A stretch of DNA of 64,000 bases from Hydrangea macrophylla (taxonomy: Eukaryota; Streptophyta; Magnoliopsida; Cornales; Hydrangeaceae): NCBI GenBank assembly GCA_033977485.1, contig CM066983.1, positions 106,019,080 through 106,083,079 on the forward strand, given 5' to 3'. Under the pieces are notes generated by a model. The model worked only from the letters and a program-made list of their open reading frames with translations. It was not told the DNA's origin and made no database searches. This document shows positions 1 through 11,192 of the stretch, piece after piece. The translations under genes were made by a program, and so were the position numbers. Positions within the stretch are counted from its first letter, which is position 1, and each line of letters opens with the position of its first letter.

Positions 1-1089
1 GGTTTACAGTCTTAGATGGGATTGGACACACCATCGGTAGGACTGCAGCATGGTGTTGTAGTAGGTTTGTCTTGACTACGAAAAACGGTATAGTTTCAAC
101 TCACTATGCTGGTACACTTTGTGTATTAAACGGGACTGAATTGGGGTAATTATCTTTATACTGACTTATAAGATAATTAATACCTCATGGCTATTATGAG
201 TGCTTATGCTCTAAATCCTAAGTTAATTTGTAGACACGTGCATTTGATATTTACACTTTGATCCCTAAAAGGGTGAGATCCTTAAATGGGTCAATATCTC
301 ATTGGATTGGGTGGCAATATTAATTGTGTGGTGGATATTAATTAATGATGGAATCCATGTCTCAATTTTGGGATTGATGATATCCCCTTGAGAAAGCTTA
401 TAAGTTTTGATTATGTCAAACCCTGCAGGTGGATTTTGTATCCGACATATCAGATAAGTTAAGCAAAGGATCTCAAGGAATTTTAAGAAATTAATTAAAT
501 ATGATTGTCAGTAATTATATTTAATTAATGGATATTTGTAATCTTAACATGGGGAGATAATAAGCATTTAATAACATGGAACTCGAAATATATTTTTGAG
601 ATAAGGGTAGGAGTGCAATTATAATTCTTTAGTGGTATTAATTATAATTTATGGAAATAGGAATCTGATTCAGTTCGAATTAGGGTTTCCTAATTCCATA
701 AGGAAGTCTATTCCTTATTGACTTCTTATGGTCCCTATCGTAGCCTATGTATATGCTGCTTTGGCTCTCTTCTCAGTTTGTTTTTCTATATAGAGAATTA
801 TAACTCGGAATAGAAAAGAGAGCGAAAAAGAGGGAGAGCAGAAAACAGAAAGGATTTCGAAAGAGCCCACACTCAGTTCGATATTCTGGCAGCAAAGGAA
901 TACGGTAGAAGATCGTGAGCTGTCATCGAGCCCGTGTTCTCGATTCGTCTACTACAGCAATCCGTTTTAGCAGTTTAAGGTAACCCTAGTTCCGCTCTTG
1001 TAGGGTTATTGTAGTTTTCACGTAAATTTTTTTTGCAGTACCAACTTATACGCACTGTCAACGAATTATGGGAACGCAGTTTCCTAACA
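1..1089 (+). repeat. Probable 3' part of an LTR or leader of a retroelement, truncated by the window edge
   Basis: No gene is visible. The stretch ends in TTCCTAACA, a common plus-strand LTR terminus in Copia-type elements whose LTR starts TGTTAGGAA. It contains a purine-rich GAGAG leader-like segment near 800-870 that could follow a promoter. The other end lies outside the window, so element class and boundaries cannot be established. It could also be ordinary intergenic DNA. Confidence 0.3.
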
Positions 1090-1097
1090 CCTATGAG

Positions 1098-1775
1098 ATC
1101 CGCCCCTACCCCTAACGGTCCGTTAGTTTAGTCGACATTAGTGGCAAAAAAGAGGTTTAGAGTTGAAAATTAGCCTCACATAGGTGGGTTAATGGACATC
1201 ATTGCTCCCTTAAAGAGCGTTCACCCCAAAATTAACATCACAAAAGGGGTTTAAGTGTTTATATTTTTAACTAATTTTAGAATTTTCGTCAGTTTTGAGT
1301 GAAATCATAACAGTTCCATTTTAGTCCACAATCACAGGAGATTAAGTGTCCACTTTTGAAGCATAAGGGCAGGGGAGGATCTAGAAAATTAATACAAGGG
1401 GGGCTTGACAGAGGTTTGTTCGGGAAATTTTTTTTTTGGACCTATTTATATGTATTTTGTGTATATTTTGTGTAGATGATATAAATTAATGTTAAAAAAA
1501 TTAACCCAAAAACATAAGAGGGAGGAGTGATTTTATAATTAGCACAAAAAATATAAGAGAAATAGGGTTTAGTATGATAATTTTATAATATTAGAGGGGC
1601 TAATTGTAATTTCCAGGGTGCTAATGTAAAAAAAAACTAACGGACCCTTAGGGGAGGAGGCGTTTTGTTACCTAATTACAAACCTCGAGGGAGGTCCGTG
1701 TAATTTTCAAAACTTCAGCGGAGGTCCGTGTAATTAAGGCAAACCTCAGGGGAGGTTTGTGTAATTTATCCTAAT
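1098..1775. repeat. Foldback (MITE-like) repeat with inverted arms
   Basis: A segment at about 1102-1131 containing CCCCTAACGGTCCGTTAG reappears inverted at about 1641-1668 (CTAACGGACCCTTAGGGG). The right side also holds three short direct repeats built on GGAGGTCCGTGTAATT (1690-1770) and ends GTGTAATTTATCC, a sequence style frequent in plant MITEs. There is no coding potential. The class is inferred from the inverted arms; no target duplication was identified. Confidence 0.4.
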
Positions 1776-2282
1776 AACAATAATTAATTTGGTACTTGCA
1801 ACAGGCAATTATATAGTTTTATAACAGCTGAACTTACTAGTAATCCTTATTTCCGTGCAAGACGCTTAGCAGTTTCTGTGACTTCGTCACTAGATATCTA
1901 GATATCATAAGACCATTAGATTATACAAAAGGAAAAATGATGTAGCTGGTAAATTGCGACTAATATAAATCTGGAATAAATACGACCCATGCCAAACACA
2001 CACACACACGCGCAAACGTAATTTCACCATAAAGTGTAATAAATTGATGATGCAAAGAAACAATCTCGAAACCTGATATGGGCAAATTTATATTATTATA
2101 TGAATTATGGTCAAGAGGATTATGTGACTCCTATCGAGAAGAGAGAAGAATCACAATTAATGAAAACAAAAAAAACTTACAATCGAAGAAGTCAAATCGA
2201 AGAAGACGTTAAATACAGATTAGGAGTTAATAGAGAAAGAAATCAGAAGTAGCCAAGTATTTGAAAATAAATAAGGAGATAG
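1776..2282. other. Intergenic, no gene seen
   Basis: AT-rich DNA with a short CA microsatellite near 1997-2010. No coding, RNA or transposon feature could be supported. Confidence 0.5.
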
Positions 2283-2790
2283 ACATAAAGAGATAAGATA
2301 TAATAAAATAAGTGAGGTGTCATTACTAATTAAAGTAAAAAGTAAAAAACTAATTTTTTAACTTAAATTTAGGTGCTCTAATTAAAAATTGAAGGTGCCT
2401 TTATCACCAGCTGGCTGACGATAAAGACACATTCATTTTTTAATTAAGGCACCTAAATTAAAGTTAAAAATCAGTGGGTTTTTTTTTTTTTTTTTTTACT
2501 TTAATTAGTAAGGGCACTTCACTTATTTTACTATATATTACAATAAAGGCACATTCATTTTTTAATTAAGGCACCTAAATTTAAGTTAAAAATCAAAAAA
2601 AAAATTTATACCTTTTACTTTAATTAGTAAGGGCACCTCACTTATTTTACTATATATTACAATAAAGGCACCTTCATTTTTTAATTAAGGCACCTAATTT
2701 AAGTTAAAAATTAGTTTTTTTTTTACCTTTTACTTTAATTAGTAAGGGCACCTCACTTATTTTACTATATATCATAGACTTAACTGTATT
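2283..2790. repeat. Foldback element with a triplicated right arm (period about 120 bp)
   Basis: Three direct copies of a roughly 120-bp unit run from about 2423, 2541 and 2661 to 2775. Each has AAGGCACATTCATTTTTTAA near its start and GGGCACCTCACTTATTTTAC near its end. An inverted copy precedes them (about 2299-2410, with AAAATAAGTGAGGTGTC). The centre is a short palindromic spacer near 2407-2420. This looks like a MITE with long terminal inverted repeats whose right arm expanded in tandem. Nothing codes. Confidence 0.55.
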
Positions 2791-3173
2791 TTACAGTCTC
2801 TTAGTTTGCCTTTATGTCAATTTGGTCCTTGTAGTTTAGAAAGTGTCATTCTAGTCCCTCTAGTTTCATAAGTGTGTCATTTTAGTCTCTCAAACACTTT
2901 TTGTGACAAATTTTTTACTTTCAGTTACAAAATTATTCATCACTAAGGGACTTAATGGACTTATTTGATACATTTATAAACCTACATGGACTAAAGTGAC
3001 ATTTTCTAAATTACATGAACCAACCTATAGGGACCAGCCTATTCAAAAGAGAGTAATATATTTAAGCATATTATTGCCTAGGCCTATTTTGTAAGTATGA
3101 AACTTCCATGCTTATGTAGGCTCTTACATCACAAGCAAAATACAAGCATTTTGACAGAATAGAGCTTTCAGTA

Positions 3174-3186
3174 CTATTATATATCC
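3174..3186 (+). promoter_or_regulatory. Candidate TATA box of the first UGT gene
   Basis: An ATTATATATCC stretch lies about 75 bp upstream of the ATG at 3256, a normal distance for a plant core promoter with a short 5' UTR. The promoter-proximal sequence (a TATTGCCTA block, then GGCCCTCTTGATTG) recurs upstream of the tandem copy at 6862, so the duplication included the promoter. Confidence 0.45.
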
Positions 3187-3255
3187 AAAAGCCGGCCCTC
3201 TTGATTGATAGATCATATGTCTATCTGATTCTATCCTCCAACCAAAGTTGCAATA

Positions 3256-4725
3256 ATGGCTTCACAATCTTCCCACCAGCATCACTTCATTTTGATACCC
3301 CTAATGTCCCCTGGACACCTTATCCCAATGATCGACATGGCCAAATTGTTGGCACAACGTGGCGTGATTGTTACAGTTGTCACAACCCCTGTCAACACTG
3401 CCCGATTCAGTGCCATCACAGATCGTGCAATTGAATCAGGACTCCCCATCCGACTTCTACAACTTCCTTTTCCATCTGTCGAAGCTGGCTTGCCGGAGGG
3501 ATGTGAAAGCGCAGACACTGTCTCATCTGTAGACTTGTTTAAGGCTTTCTATCTTGCAACAACCATGTTCCAACAACCAATAGAACAATGGTTTGAAGAG
3601 CAAAAGCCTATTTTGCCAAATTGCATAATAGCTGATAAGTGTCTTCCATGGGTAGCTGAAACTGCCAACAAATTTCGGATACCCAGAATTATTTTCGATG
3701 GAAAGAATTGCTTCACTATGTTATGCACACACAATTTATATATGTCCAAGGTTCATGAGAGTGTCCCTCATGAGTCTCAGCCCTTTGTCATTCCTGGTTT
3801 GCCAGATCGAATTGAGTTTACCAAAGTCCAGCTGCCCGGAGCATTTAATCCTGGTGCATTGAATGTGAAAGAACATCGTGAACGATCAAGAGTAGCTGAA
3901 ATAGAAGCTTATGGGGTGGTGGTTAACAGTTTTGAGGAGTTGGAACCAAGATATGCGGAAGATTACCGTAAGGTGAGGGAAGGTAAAGTTTGGTGTATTG
4001 GGCCACTTTCACTAGCCAACAACGATCACTTGGACAAAGCTCAGAGAGGAAACAAGGCCTCTATAGATGAGAACCAGTGCTTGAAATGGCTAGACGCTCG
4101 TCAGCCTGGCTCTGTAGTCTATGCTTGTCTAGGAAGCATCAGTCAGCTTACTTCCCCTCAATTAATAGAGCTTGGGTTAGGATTAGAAGCGTCGAAGCAT
4201 CCATTTATCTGGGTCATTAGAGGAGGAGATAAATTTAAGGAGCTGCAAAAATGGGTAGTCGAAGATGGATTTGAGGAGAGAACAAAAGAGAGAGGACTTC
4301 TGATCCGAGGTTGGGCACCACAAGTACTAATCCTTTCGCACCCTTCAATTGGAGGGTTCTTAACGCATTGTGGTTGGAATTCAACTCTTGAAGGGGTATC
4401 CGCTGGTGTGCCAATGATAACTTGGCCCTTGTTTGCTGAGCAGTTTTTCAATGAGAAGTTAGTTGTGCAGGTATTGGAGATTGGTGTGAGTGTGGGGGCT
4501 CGAGTGGTTGTGCACTTGGGTGAGGAAGACAAGTTTGGGGTGTTGGTGAAGAGAGAGGATGTGATGAATGCGGTGGAGAAACTAATGGATGAAGGAAAAG
4601 AAGGAGAAGAGAGAAGAGAAAGGGCTAGACAGCTTGGGGAAATGGCAAACAGGGCTATACAAGGAGGAGGATCTTCTCACTTCAATTTGACACTGCTAAT
4701 CAAAGATATCATGCAACAAAGCTAA
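3256..4725 (+). CDS. UDP-glycosyltransferase, UGT73 (UGT73C-like), intact
   Basis: Single-exon family-1 glycosyltransferase of 489 residues, the normal family length. It should transfer a sugar, usually glucose from UDP-glucose, to a hydroxyl of a small hydrophobic acceptor in the cytosol. Characterised UGT73C enzymes act on brassinosteroids, cytokinins, flavonols or triterpenoid sapogenins; the acceptor here is not predictable. Visible are the catalytic His21 in the PLMSPGH segment, its partner Asp127 (IIAD), and a complete 44-residue PSPG box at about residues 353-396, from [10 protein letters not shown] through HCGWNS to the final Gln of FAEQ, the usual glucose-donor signature. The ATG at 3256 was chosen because the tandem copy begins with the same MASQ context. 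There is no signal peptide, as expected. An almost identical but broken copy lies 2.1 kb downstream. Confidence 0.95.
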   Translation: MASQSSHQHHFILIPLMSPGHLIPMIDMAKLLAQRGVIVTVVTTPVNTARFSAITDRAIESGLPIRLLQLPFPSVEAGLPEGCESADTVSSVDLFKAFYLATTMFQQPIEQWFEEQKPILPNCIIADKCLPWVAETANKFRIPRIIFDGKNCFTMLCTHNLYMSKVHESVPHESQPFVIPGLPDRIEFTKVQLPGAFNPGALNVKEHRERSRVAEIEAYGVVVNSFEELEPRYAEDYRKVREGKVWCIGPLSLANNDHLDKAQRGNKASIDENQCLKWLDARQPGSVVYACLGSISQLTSPQLIELGLGLEASKHPFIWVIRGGDKFKELQKWVVEDGFEERTKERGLLIRGWAPQVLILSHPSIGGFLTHCGWNSTLEGVSAGVPMITWPLFAEQFFNEKLVVQVLEIGVSVGARVVVHLGEEDKFGVLVKREDVMNAVEKLMDEGKEGEERRERARQLGEMANRAIQGGGSSHFNLTLLIKDIMQQS

Positions 4726-6861
4726 AATGGGCAACTAATGTAAATGGTTCTCTTGCATACGCATTTCTGTGTATACGCATGTGTATCTTTAAGTTACAAT
4801 TATATATTGTAAATTTCGGATTTTAATGTTATTTAACGATGGACGAAAACACAAGGAAAAACCTGAGGGAGTTAGTTTTCCTTTTTAGTTTTCCAACACA
4901 TGTGGCAGTGTAGCCCTTTTCAATAATGGTGGGAGCACTTCAACATCAATCAATCAAAATTAAGTGACCCACAGTCACATGTGTTGGGAAAAACTTTAGG
5001 AATTTTTTTTGGGAAGCATGGCATTACGCACGACAAAATAAAGAGTGACAATCAAATGGAGCATTGTTACTACAAACGGCACTCTAAAAAATTTATTACT
5101 TATTGGCACTAAGTTTTACAATAAATGGCACATTGTGAGTATACATGGAGACCAAAAAATTGCATGTATCATACAACCAAAAGTGCATGGGTGTATTGGA
5201 GAATTGTCTGACTTTTTATTGGTTAAGTTTAATAACTCATAACAAATTGCGTGCCTCAGCTGCTAGTACTAGTAGTATATAGGAAGATGCTTTTTTTTTT
5301 TTTTTTTGCCCTAAAAGTATAGGTAGATGCTTGTATGTGCGCGCGTCAACTCAAATGGCAATGGCTTGGCAAAAACATGGCCACACTACCTTCTTCATGA
5401 AACTCAGATCAAAAATTTATTTATGGACGCCGGACGGCTACTATTTTACAACCACCGTTTGAAGAATGTTTGATACATTAATTCTGATTGCTGTTGGAAA
5501 AAGTATTATGTTATTTATTCTGCATAATTCATCACAAAGCATATTTTTTCAATTGCAAGTATGCGATTCACGTTATAAAATTGCTGTGGTTTCGGTGAAT
5601 ATGTCAAGTAAATTATCTGATCTATAGATGTGAATTTTTGCATTCCTAATTAAATTCTAAAGTTACTTGTGCTTATTCAAAGATTTTGTCTACAACATCA
5701 ATAGTTGTGGTGGTGTTGGATTTTTTTTGCTTCTCGGTTTGGTCCCCGAATTGTCTGAATATGAAGCAGCACTAGGTTTTTCAGTATTAGTGTCTAATGT
5801 AGCATCTTGGTGATCTTCTTTGCAAAGTAGTGAACAAAAATGGACCTTCCACATTTGAAGAAAACCTGAAGAACACGAAAGATTATTGTTAAACCTTCAC
5901 TTTCCTCATGAGTATATCTAGTCAACTGCATGCCTTGTGGCCAAATGGTAAGTTTACTACGCATGAGGTTTAGTGTTACAGTCATGGGGAGCGTGGTCAC
6001 TGGAGAATTCACCCAGCTACCCCAGGGGCATCAGGCGCGCAAGCTGACAAAAATCGCTCTTTTTCTCACTCCACAGGTCACGACATTGGTTGTGTTCTTG
6101 ACCAATTTTTCTCAGAAATAACAGCGATGTGCGAAGGAAGTTTACGAAATTTGGAAAGTGCCCCTATAGTGATTAATTAGTTGTAATTGCGTCCCCTTTA
6201 GTGGTTTGGACAGAAAAGGACCATGAATTGATTACTTAAACCTATGCACAATCCACCAAAGTCAAATCAGGCTGGCTGTTTTTTTCAACATCGTGGGACC
6301 CCTACTTGGTCGGATCAACGGATTTGACCCAGATGGTTAACCCCAGATTACTCCAACCCACAAGCCTCCGGTGTCAGGTAACACTGGACGAGTAACTGAG
6401 AACATCTGGTTCACAGTTCGTATCAATTTTCAAACACGACGCCCGTATCCAGTTTGACTAGTGAATAACAAATCTTAAATCTTAGATAGGTGACCATCAA
6501 CAAGAGAGGACAAGGTTTAATATGGCTTAAATATGTCAGTTATTTAGAAGTACTCCTTTTTTTAACTGTGTATGTTTTCTTGAAAGTACATTTTTATCCA
6601 CTAGGGACCCAATCAGCATAGTTTGGTTATCTCTTGCCTGTTTCCAGTGAAATCTTAAATCTTGGATGCCTCTTATCTAGTGGCGTGTAAAGCCAGGAGA
6701 CCCTTATCCATCTATATACAGAGTTTTGGACAATATTCAAAAGACATAATATATTAAAGTCATATATTGCCTAAGGGTCTATTTTGTAAGTATGAATGTA
6801 GGCCCTCTTGATTGTGGAGTATATCATACATCTATCTATCCTGCAGCCAAAGAAAGTTTCA
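4726..6861. other. Intergenic region between the tandem UGT copies
   Basis: It contains the 3' flank of the first UGT and the promoter of the second. A poly(T) run lies near 5290-5308. Nothing else in 4850-6600 is recognised; short open frames there have no recognisable motif. A candidate TATA (CTATATACAG, about 6712-6721) lies about 145 bp upstream of the ATG at 6862, and the block before the ATG resembles the promoter-proximal DNA of the first gene. Confidence 0.5.
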
Positions 6862-8347
6862 ATGGCTTCACAATATTCCGACCAACTTCACTTCATTTTG
6901 ATACCCCTAATGGCCCCAGGACACCTTATCCCCATGATTGACATGGCCAAATTGTTGGCACAACGTGGCGTGATTGTTACAGTTGTCACAACCCCTGTGA
7001 ACACTGCCCGATTCAGTGCGATCACAGACCGTGCAATTGAATCAGGACTCCCCATCCGACTTCTACAACTTCCTTTTCCATCTGTCGAAGCTGGCTTGCC
7101 GGAGGGATGTGAAAGTGTAGACACTGTCCCAGCTAATAAAGACTTGATAAAGACTTTCTTTCTTGCAACAACCATGTTGCAACAACCAGTAGAACAATGG
7201 TTTGAAGAGCAAAAGCCTATTATTCCAAATTGCATTGTAGCTGATAAGCATGTTCCATGGGTAGCTGAAACTGCCAAGAAATTCCAGATACCCAGAATTA
7301 TTTTCGATGGAATGAGTTGCTTCACTCTTTTATGTACACACAATTTATACATATCCAAGGTTCACGAGAGTGTCCCTGAATCTGAGCCCTTTGTCATGCC
7401 GGGTTTGCCAGATCGAATCGAATTCACTAAATCCCAGCTACCTGGTGCGTTCAATCCTGGTGCCTTGAATGTGACTGGTATTCGTGAACAAATTAGAGCA
7501 GCTGAAATAGTAGCATATGGGGTGGTGGTTAACAGTTTTGAAGAGTTGGAACCAAGATATGTTGAAGGGTACCAAAAGGTGAAGGAAGGTAAATTATGGT
7601 GTATTGGGCCACTTTCATTGAGCAGCAAAGATCACTTAGACAAGGCTCGATCAGAGAGGAAACAAGGCCGCAATAGATGAGAACCAGTGCTTGAAATGGC
7701 TAGACGCTCGTCAGCCTGGCTCTGTAGTCTATGCATGTCTAGGAAGCATCAGTCAGCTTACTTCCCCACAATTGATAGAGCTTGGGTTAGGTTTAGAAGC
7801 CTCAAATCATCCATTTATCTGGGTCATTAGAGGAGGAGATATATTTAAGGAGTTAGAAAAATGGATAGTCGAAGATGGATTTGAGGAGAGAACAAGAGAG
7901 AGAGGCCTTTTGATCCGAGGTTGGGCACCACAAGTACTAATCCTTTCGCACCCTTCAATTGGAGGGTTCTTAACGCATTGTGGTTGGAATTCAACTCTAG
8001 AAGGGGTATCCGCTGGTGTGCCAATGATAACTTGGCCCTTGTTTGCTGAGCAGTTTTTCAATGAGAAGTTAGTTGTGCAGGTATTGGAGATTGGTGTAAG
8101 TGTGGGGGCTCCAGTGGTTGTGCACTTGGGTGAGGAAGACAAGTTTGGGGTGTTGGTGAAGAGAGAGGATGTGAGGAATGCGGTGAAAAAAGTAATGGAT
8201 GAAGGAAAAGAAAGAGAAGGGAGAAGAGAAAGGGCTAGAGAGCTTGGGGAGATGGCAAAGAGTTCAGTAGAAGGAGGAGGATCTTCTCACTTCAATTTGA
8301 CACTGCTAATCAAAGATATCATGCAACAAGCTAAAATGGGCAACTAG
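6862..8347 (+). pseudogene. UGT73-like tandem duplicate broken by a 4-bp insertion
   Basis: This copy resembles the gene at 3256-4725 along its whole length (close to nine residues in ten by eye). It has His21 and the equivalent of Asp127 in its first half and a complete PSPG box (nt 7922-8053) in its second half. The halves are in different frames. Around 7648-7651 there are four extra bases (GCTCGATCAGAG here, GCTCAGAG in the intact gene), after which the original frame stops at 7680. The second half reads openly to 8347. A missing A near the end moves the stop, so the C-terminus is three residues longer than in the first gene. The low divergence and otherwise open frames point to very recent inactivation. 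A 4-bp error in the assembly is less likely but possible. Confidence 0.85.
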
Positions 8348-8449
8348 TATAGGGGGTTCTACTGGTATGCATGTGTATCTTTCCATGTATATGTATGAGT
8401 GTGTATGTATTTATCATATAATATAGATATACATAAGGCTGCATATATT

Positions 8450-9290
8450 TCAAAGACTTGAAGACAAGGCTTATCATTGGATTGCGAGCTTTGATCTAGA
8501 AGCGGCGGATTCCCGGTGTTGCAATGATTTGATCATGATAAAAGTTGAATATCAGTGGAGTCCATCGATCCCGTTGCAAATCGTGTATGTGTTTTGGTCA
8601 GGACTGCGATACGAAGGTTCAGTCCCAGCTGACCTTTTCTAACCAAGCCAATCCTAAGTCTACGCAACAATGGGTACCGATTAAGAAGATTCTGAACGAC
8701 GTGGAAGATGGTGTTGGTCTTAGTGTTGAGAATGATAAAAAGGTCAGTGGACTCAACTCAAGTGGTAGGTAAGGGTAAGGGTAAGGGTAAGGGTAAGGGT
8801 AAGGGTGTTATTGAGGGGCACCAAGTTACTAAGTCTTTTGTTCTTCATGGTCCTACCCCTTCCAATGCTCATCAAATTAAGATAAGTAACTCGTTTAATG
8901 TGTTGGTACCTTCCGTTTATGATACTGTTGGTCACTCTGAGGATGCTCATAGGACAGCCAATTGTGTCGAAGGTGGAAAGTTTCAACCCCAAGATAGAGA
9001 GCTTGCCAATGCAAATTCGGAAGTGAACGATGATGAGAATGATGAGGATTTTGATGTTTTTGATGATTCTCTTCCTAGTCCCGAACAATCCATGTCTCGT
9101 CATAGATTTTGACTGTCCTTTTGTTTCGGATGGTTGGGATGAGGTTCTCTCTTTGCTTTGTAGTAGATAGTGTTCCATCCATATTAGAATTGATCTCTAT
9201 GCATTTAAGCCTTTTGTATATTCTGGAGTACGCCTTTTATATCTTTTTTTAGATACTGTTTGATTTTCTTTTTGTTTGATTAACCCTTTT
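8450..9290 (+). pseudogene. 5'-truncated LINE ORF1 fragment (zinc-knuckle region) with 3' UTR
   Basis: From about 8460 the translation matches the post-DUF4283 part of the LINE ORF1 at 37422-38705: a VEYQW-type stretch, then a cysteine knuckle (RCKSCMCFGQDC), a QQW segment and a D/E-rich C-terminus ending SMSRHRF at 9112. At least two frameshifts are needed, near 8570 and at the GGGTAA hexamer array. After the stop comes only a short T-rich 3' UTR (to about 9290) and no endonuclease or reverse transcriptase, just as in the LINE at 37211-40011. ORF1 of plant L1 elements is a nucleic-acid-binding protein; this copy is dead. Confidence 0.6.
8768..8807 (+). repeat. GGGTAA hexamer minisatellite
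   Basis: About six perfect GGGTAA units in a row, encoding alternating Gly-Lys in one frame. They lie inside the LINE ORF1 remnant and coincide with a frame change. The unit differs from the plant telomere repeat (TTTAGGG). Confidence 0.8.
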
Positions 9291-9838
9291 TCAAGGGGGG
9301 GGGGGGGGGGGGGGGGGAAACACCATATGGTGGTGCCTGGTGGTCTAGTATTATCGGTGTGTTCTTTGTTCTTATCTTGTCCACGCGATTACCTTGATTT
9401 GTCCTTTCCAGACAATAATTAATATGCATGGTCTGATTGCTGACCAGTGTCCACATTAATTATGCTCTAGATGCTCTTAATTTTATAGTAATTGAAATCA
9501 TGCAACCATTTCAACAATGTCTGCAATTAAGCATCAGCAAAGCTGGAAAGTATGTACTACTTTTTTTTGTCATGGAGCACCACTTATCTTTTTAACAACT
9601 CTTCAGCACATGTACCTAGTGTCTCTCTCTGTACCCATACGGCCATACCCACCCCAAAACACACACACACATCCCTCCGCCCACCCCAAAAAAAAAAAAC
9701 AAAATAAAACAAAAAAAGGAGGCAATATAAAGGAAAAAATGTTTATCTCATATTCTGTTTTTGATAATCCAATTATGGAAAAAATATGTTTATATTATTT
9801 TTAATATTTATTCTTTTTCAGTGCGTTTGATATTATTA
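9113..9838. other. Intergenic, LINE tail and low-complexity DNA
   Basis: It contains the 3' UTR-like tail described above, the G run, a CA stretch (about 9660-9670) and A-rich DNA. No gene is visible. Confidence 0.5.
9295..9317 (+). repeat. G homopolymer of 23
   Basis: An uninterrupted run of G directly after the LINE-like 3' end. Similar G runs occur at about 59883-59901 and 62211-62250. Its length may be unstable or an assembly approximation. Confidence 0.85.
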
Positions 9839-9955
9839 GGGATGACAACGGGGCGAGTATGGGACGGGGCCCCCTACTCCGCCCCCGCCTCGCTTCACTG
9901 AACCCTCCACCCGCCCCTGCCCCATACTCGGGGTCCCCGACCTCGCCCCGATTAA
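9839..9955. repeat. GC-rich foldback repeat
   Basis: An isolated GC-rich island in AT-rich DNA. GGGCGAGTATGGGACGGGGC near the left end is partly complementary to CCCATACTCGGGG and CTCGCCCC near the right end. Repeats of this GGGGCGGG style near TTAGGGATGACAACG are familiar in many plant genomes; the family assignment is from general knowledge only. Confidence 0.4.
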
Positions 9956-10390
9956 GAGTTAGATTTAAAATATAAAAAAAAAAACACAAAAAAAATTGAA
10001 AATGCAGCTATTTTTAATGCGTTTTCCCCCTTTTTTTTAGGTTACCCAATTAGTTTTTTCTCACCAAAAAAAAAAAAAAAACCCTTGGTGTTATACATCC
10101 CTAGATATTATACATCTTAATTGAAAAAGCAGTGAAAATTTCACTGAAAACTTCAAGTGAAATTTCTACTGAAAATAATCATTGAATGAAGTCTATTTCA
10201 GTTCTTGAAACACTGTTTTCAGTATTGCAAATTCAATCACTTAAAATTTTAAATACCTAAAATTCAACACTTAATATTCAATTTTATCAACCAGAATCTC
10301 TCTCTTCCCCGAGTCCCCACTCCCAAGGAAAAAATTTAATACAACAAAGACAACAAGAATATATGGAAAACCAGTAGGTAATCCATGTTC

Positions 10391-10429
<39 letters not shown>

Positions 10430-11192
10430 AGAAGAAAAAGAAAGAGTCTTTAGAAAGCACAAAGAAAATTATAAAACACCAGTTGAGTTCTTGTGCTCTT
10501 GGACTGTTCTTTTCCCACGTGTCCCCGTAAATTAAGTCCCAAAAAGTATTATTGGTTGAACAATAAAGAGCTTGAAATTATTTTTTGCTTCTTCATGATG
10601 GAAAAATTAAATATATGAAGAGTTTCATCTGATCTGCATCTCTGGAACTTCAAGAAACTAAAAAAAAATGCAATTTCTTGAAGTGTTACCTTAATTAAGA
10701 AACTTCACTTCCGACTGATTCTACTATAATGCTGATGAACTTGCCCTCGAAATCTTGAAAAAAGTAACTTATTTTAAATGCCAGTATGATACCTTATTAC
10801 ATAAAGAACACTAAACCTTCAGATTCTAAATTTAAATCAGTCTGCAACGGAACAAACTAACTTGGGTATTCTAACAAGAAACTAGCTAGTTACAACTTGC
10901 AGTAGTACTTTTTGTCCATTTTGATATTAAAGTAGTTGGTAAGTGGTTTGTGTCTTTTTTTTTTTTTTTTTTTTTTTATAGATTGCAAGATCAACTGGAT
11001 TGGAAGTGGAGTCCACAACCAATGCATGGTGGTGATCTGATGAGTTTAAGAAGGATTGGAGGGATAACTGGAATTGTAGAGGATCCAAAGCAAACGCCTT
11101 ATTTATATGCATTGATATATATATATATATATATATCTATATCTATAATCTATATCTATATCTATCTATATCTATATCTATATCTATATCTA
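9956..11192. other. Intergenic with microsatellites
   Basis: It holds an (AG)n tract at about 10394-10423, a poly(T) run at 10955-10977 and a (TATC/TA)n array at about 11110-11190. The segment just right of the poly(T) has a short minus-strand open frame (11112 to 10927) that could be a retrocopy tail, but it is unrecognised. Confidence 0.5.

Noticed and set aside
6040..6470. Possible SINE or TRIM in the region between the first two UGT copies
   Set aside because: Slightly GC-richer text with short C-rich words, but no ends, tail, boxes or duplications could be found.
7691..8347. Open frame starting at an internal ATG, as a separate short UGT gene
   Set aside because: It is the second half of the frameshifted UGT copy; it lacks the N-terminal catalytic histidine domain and has no promoter of its own.
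8768..8807. Interstitial telomere repeat
   Set aside because: The unit is GGGTAA, not the plant TTTAGGG, and it lies inside a LINE remnant.
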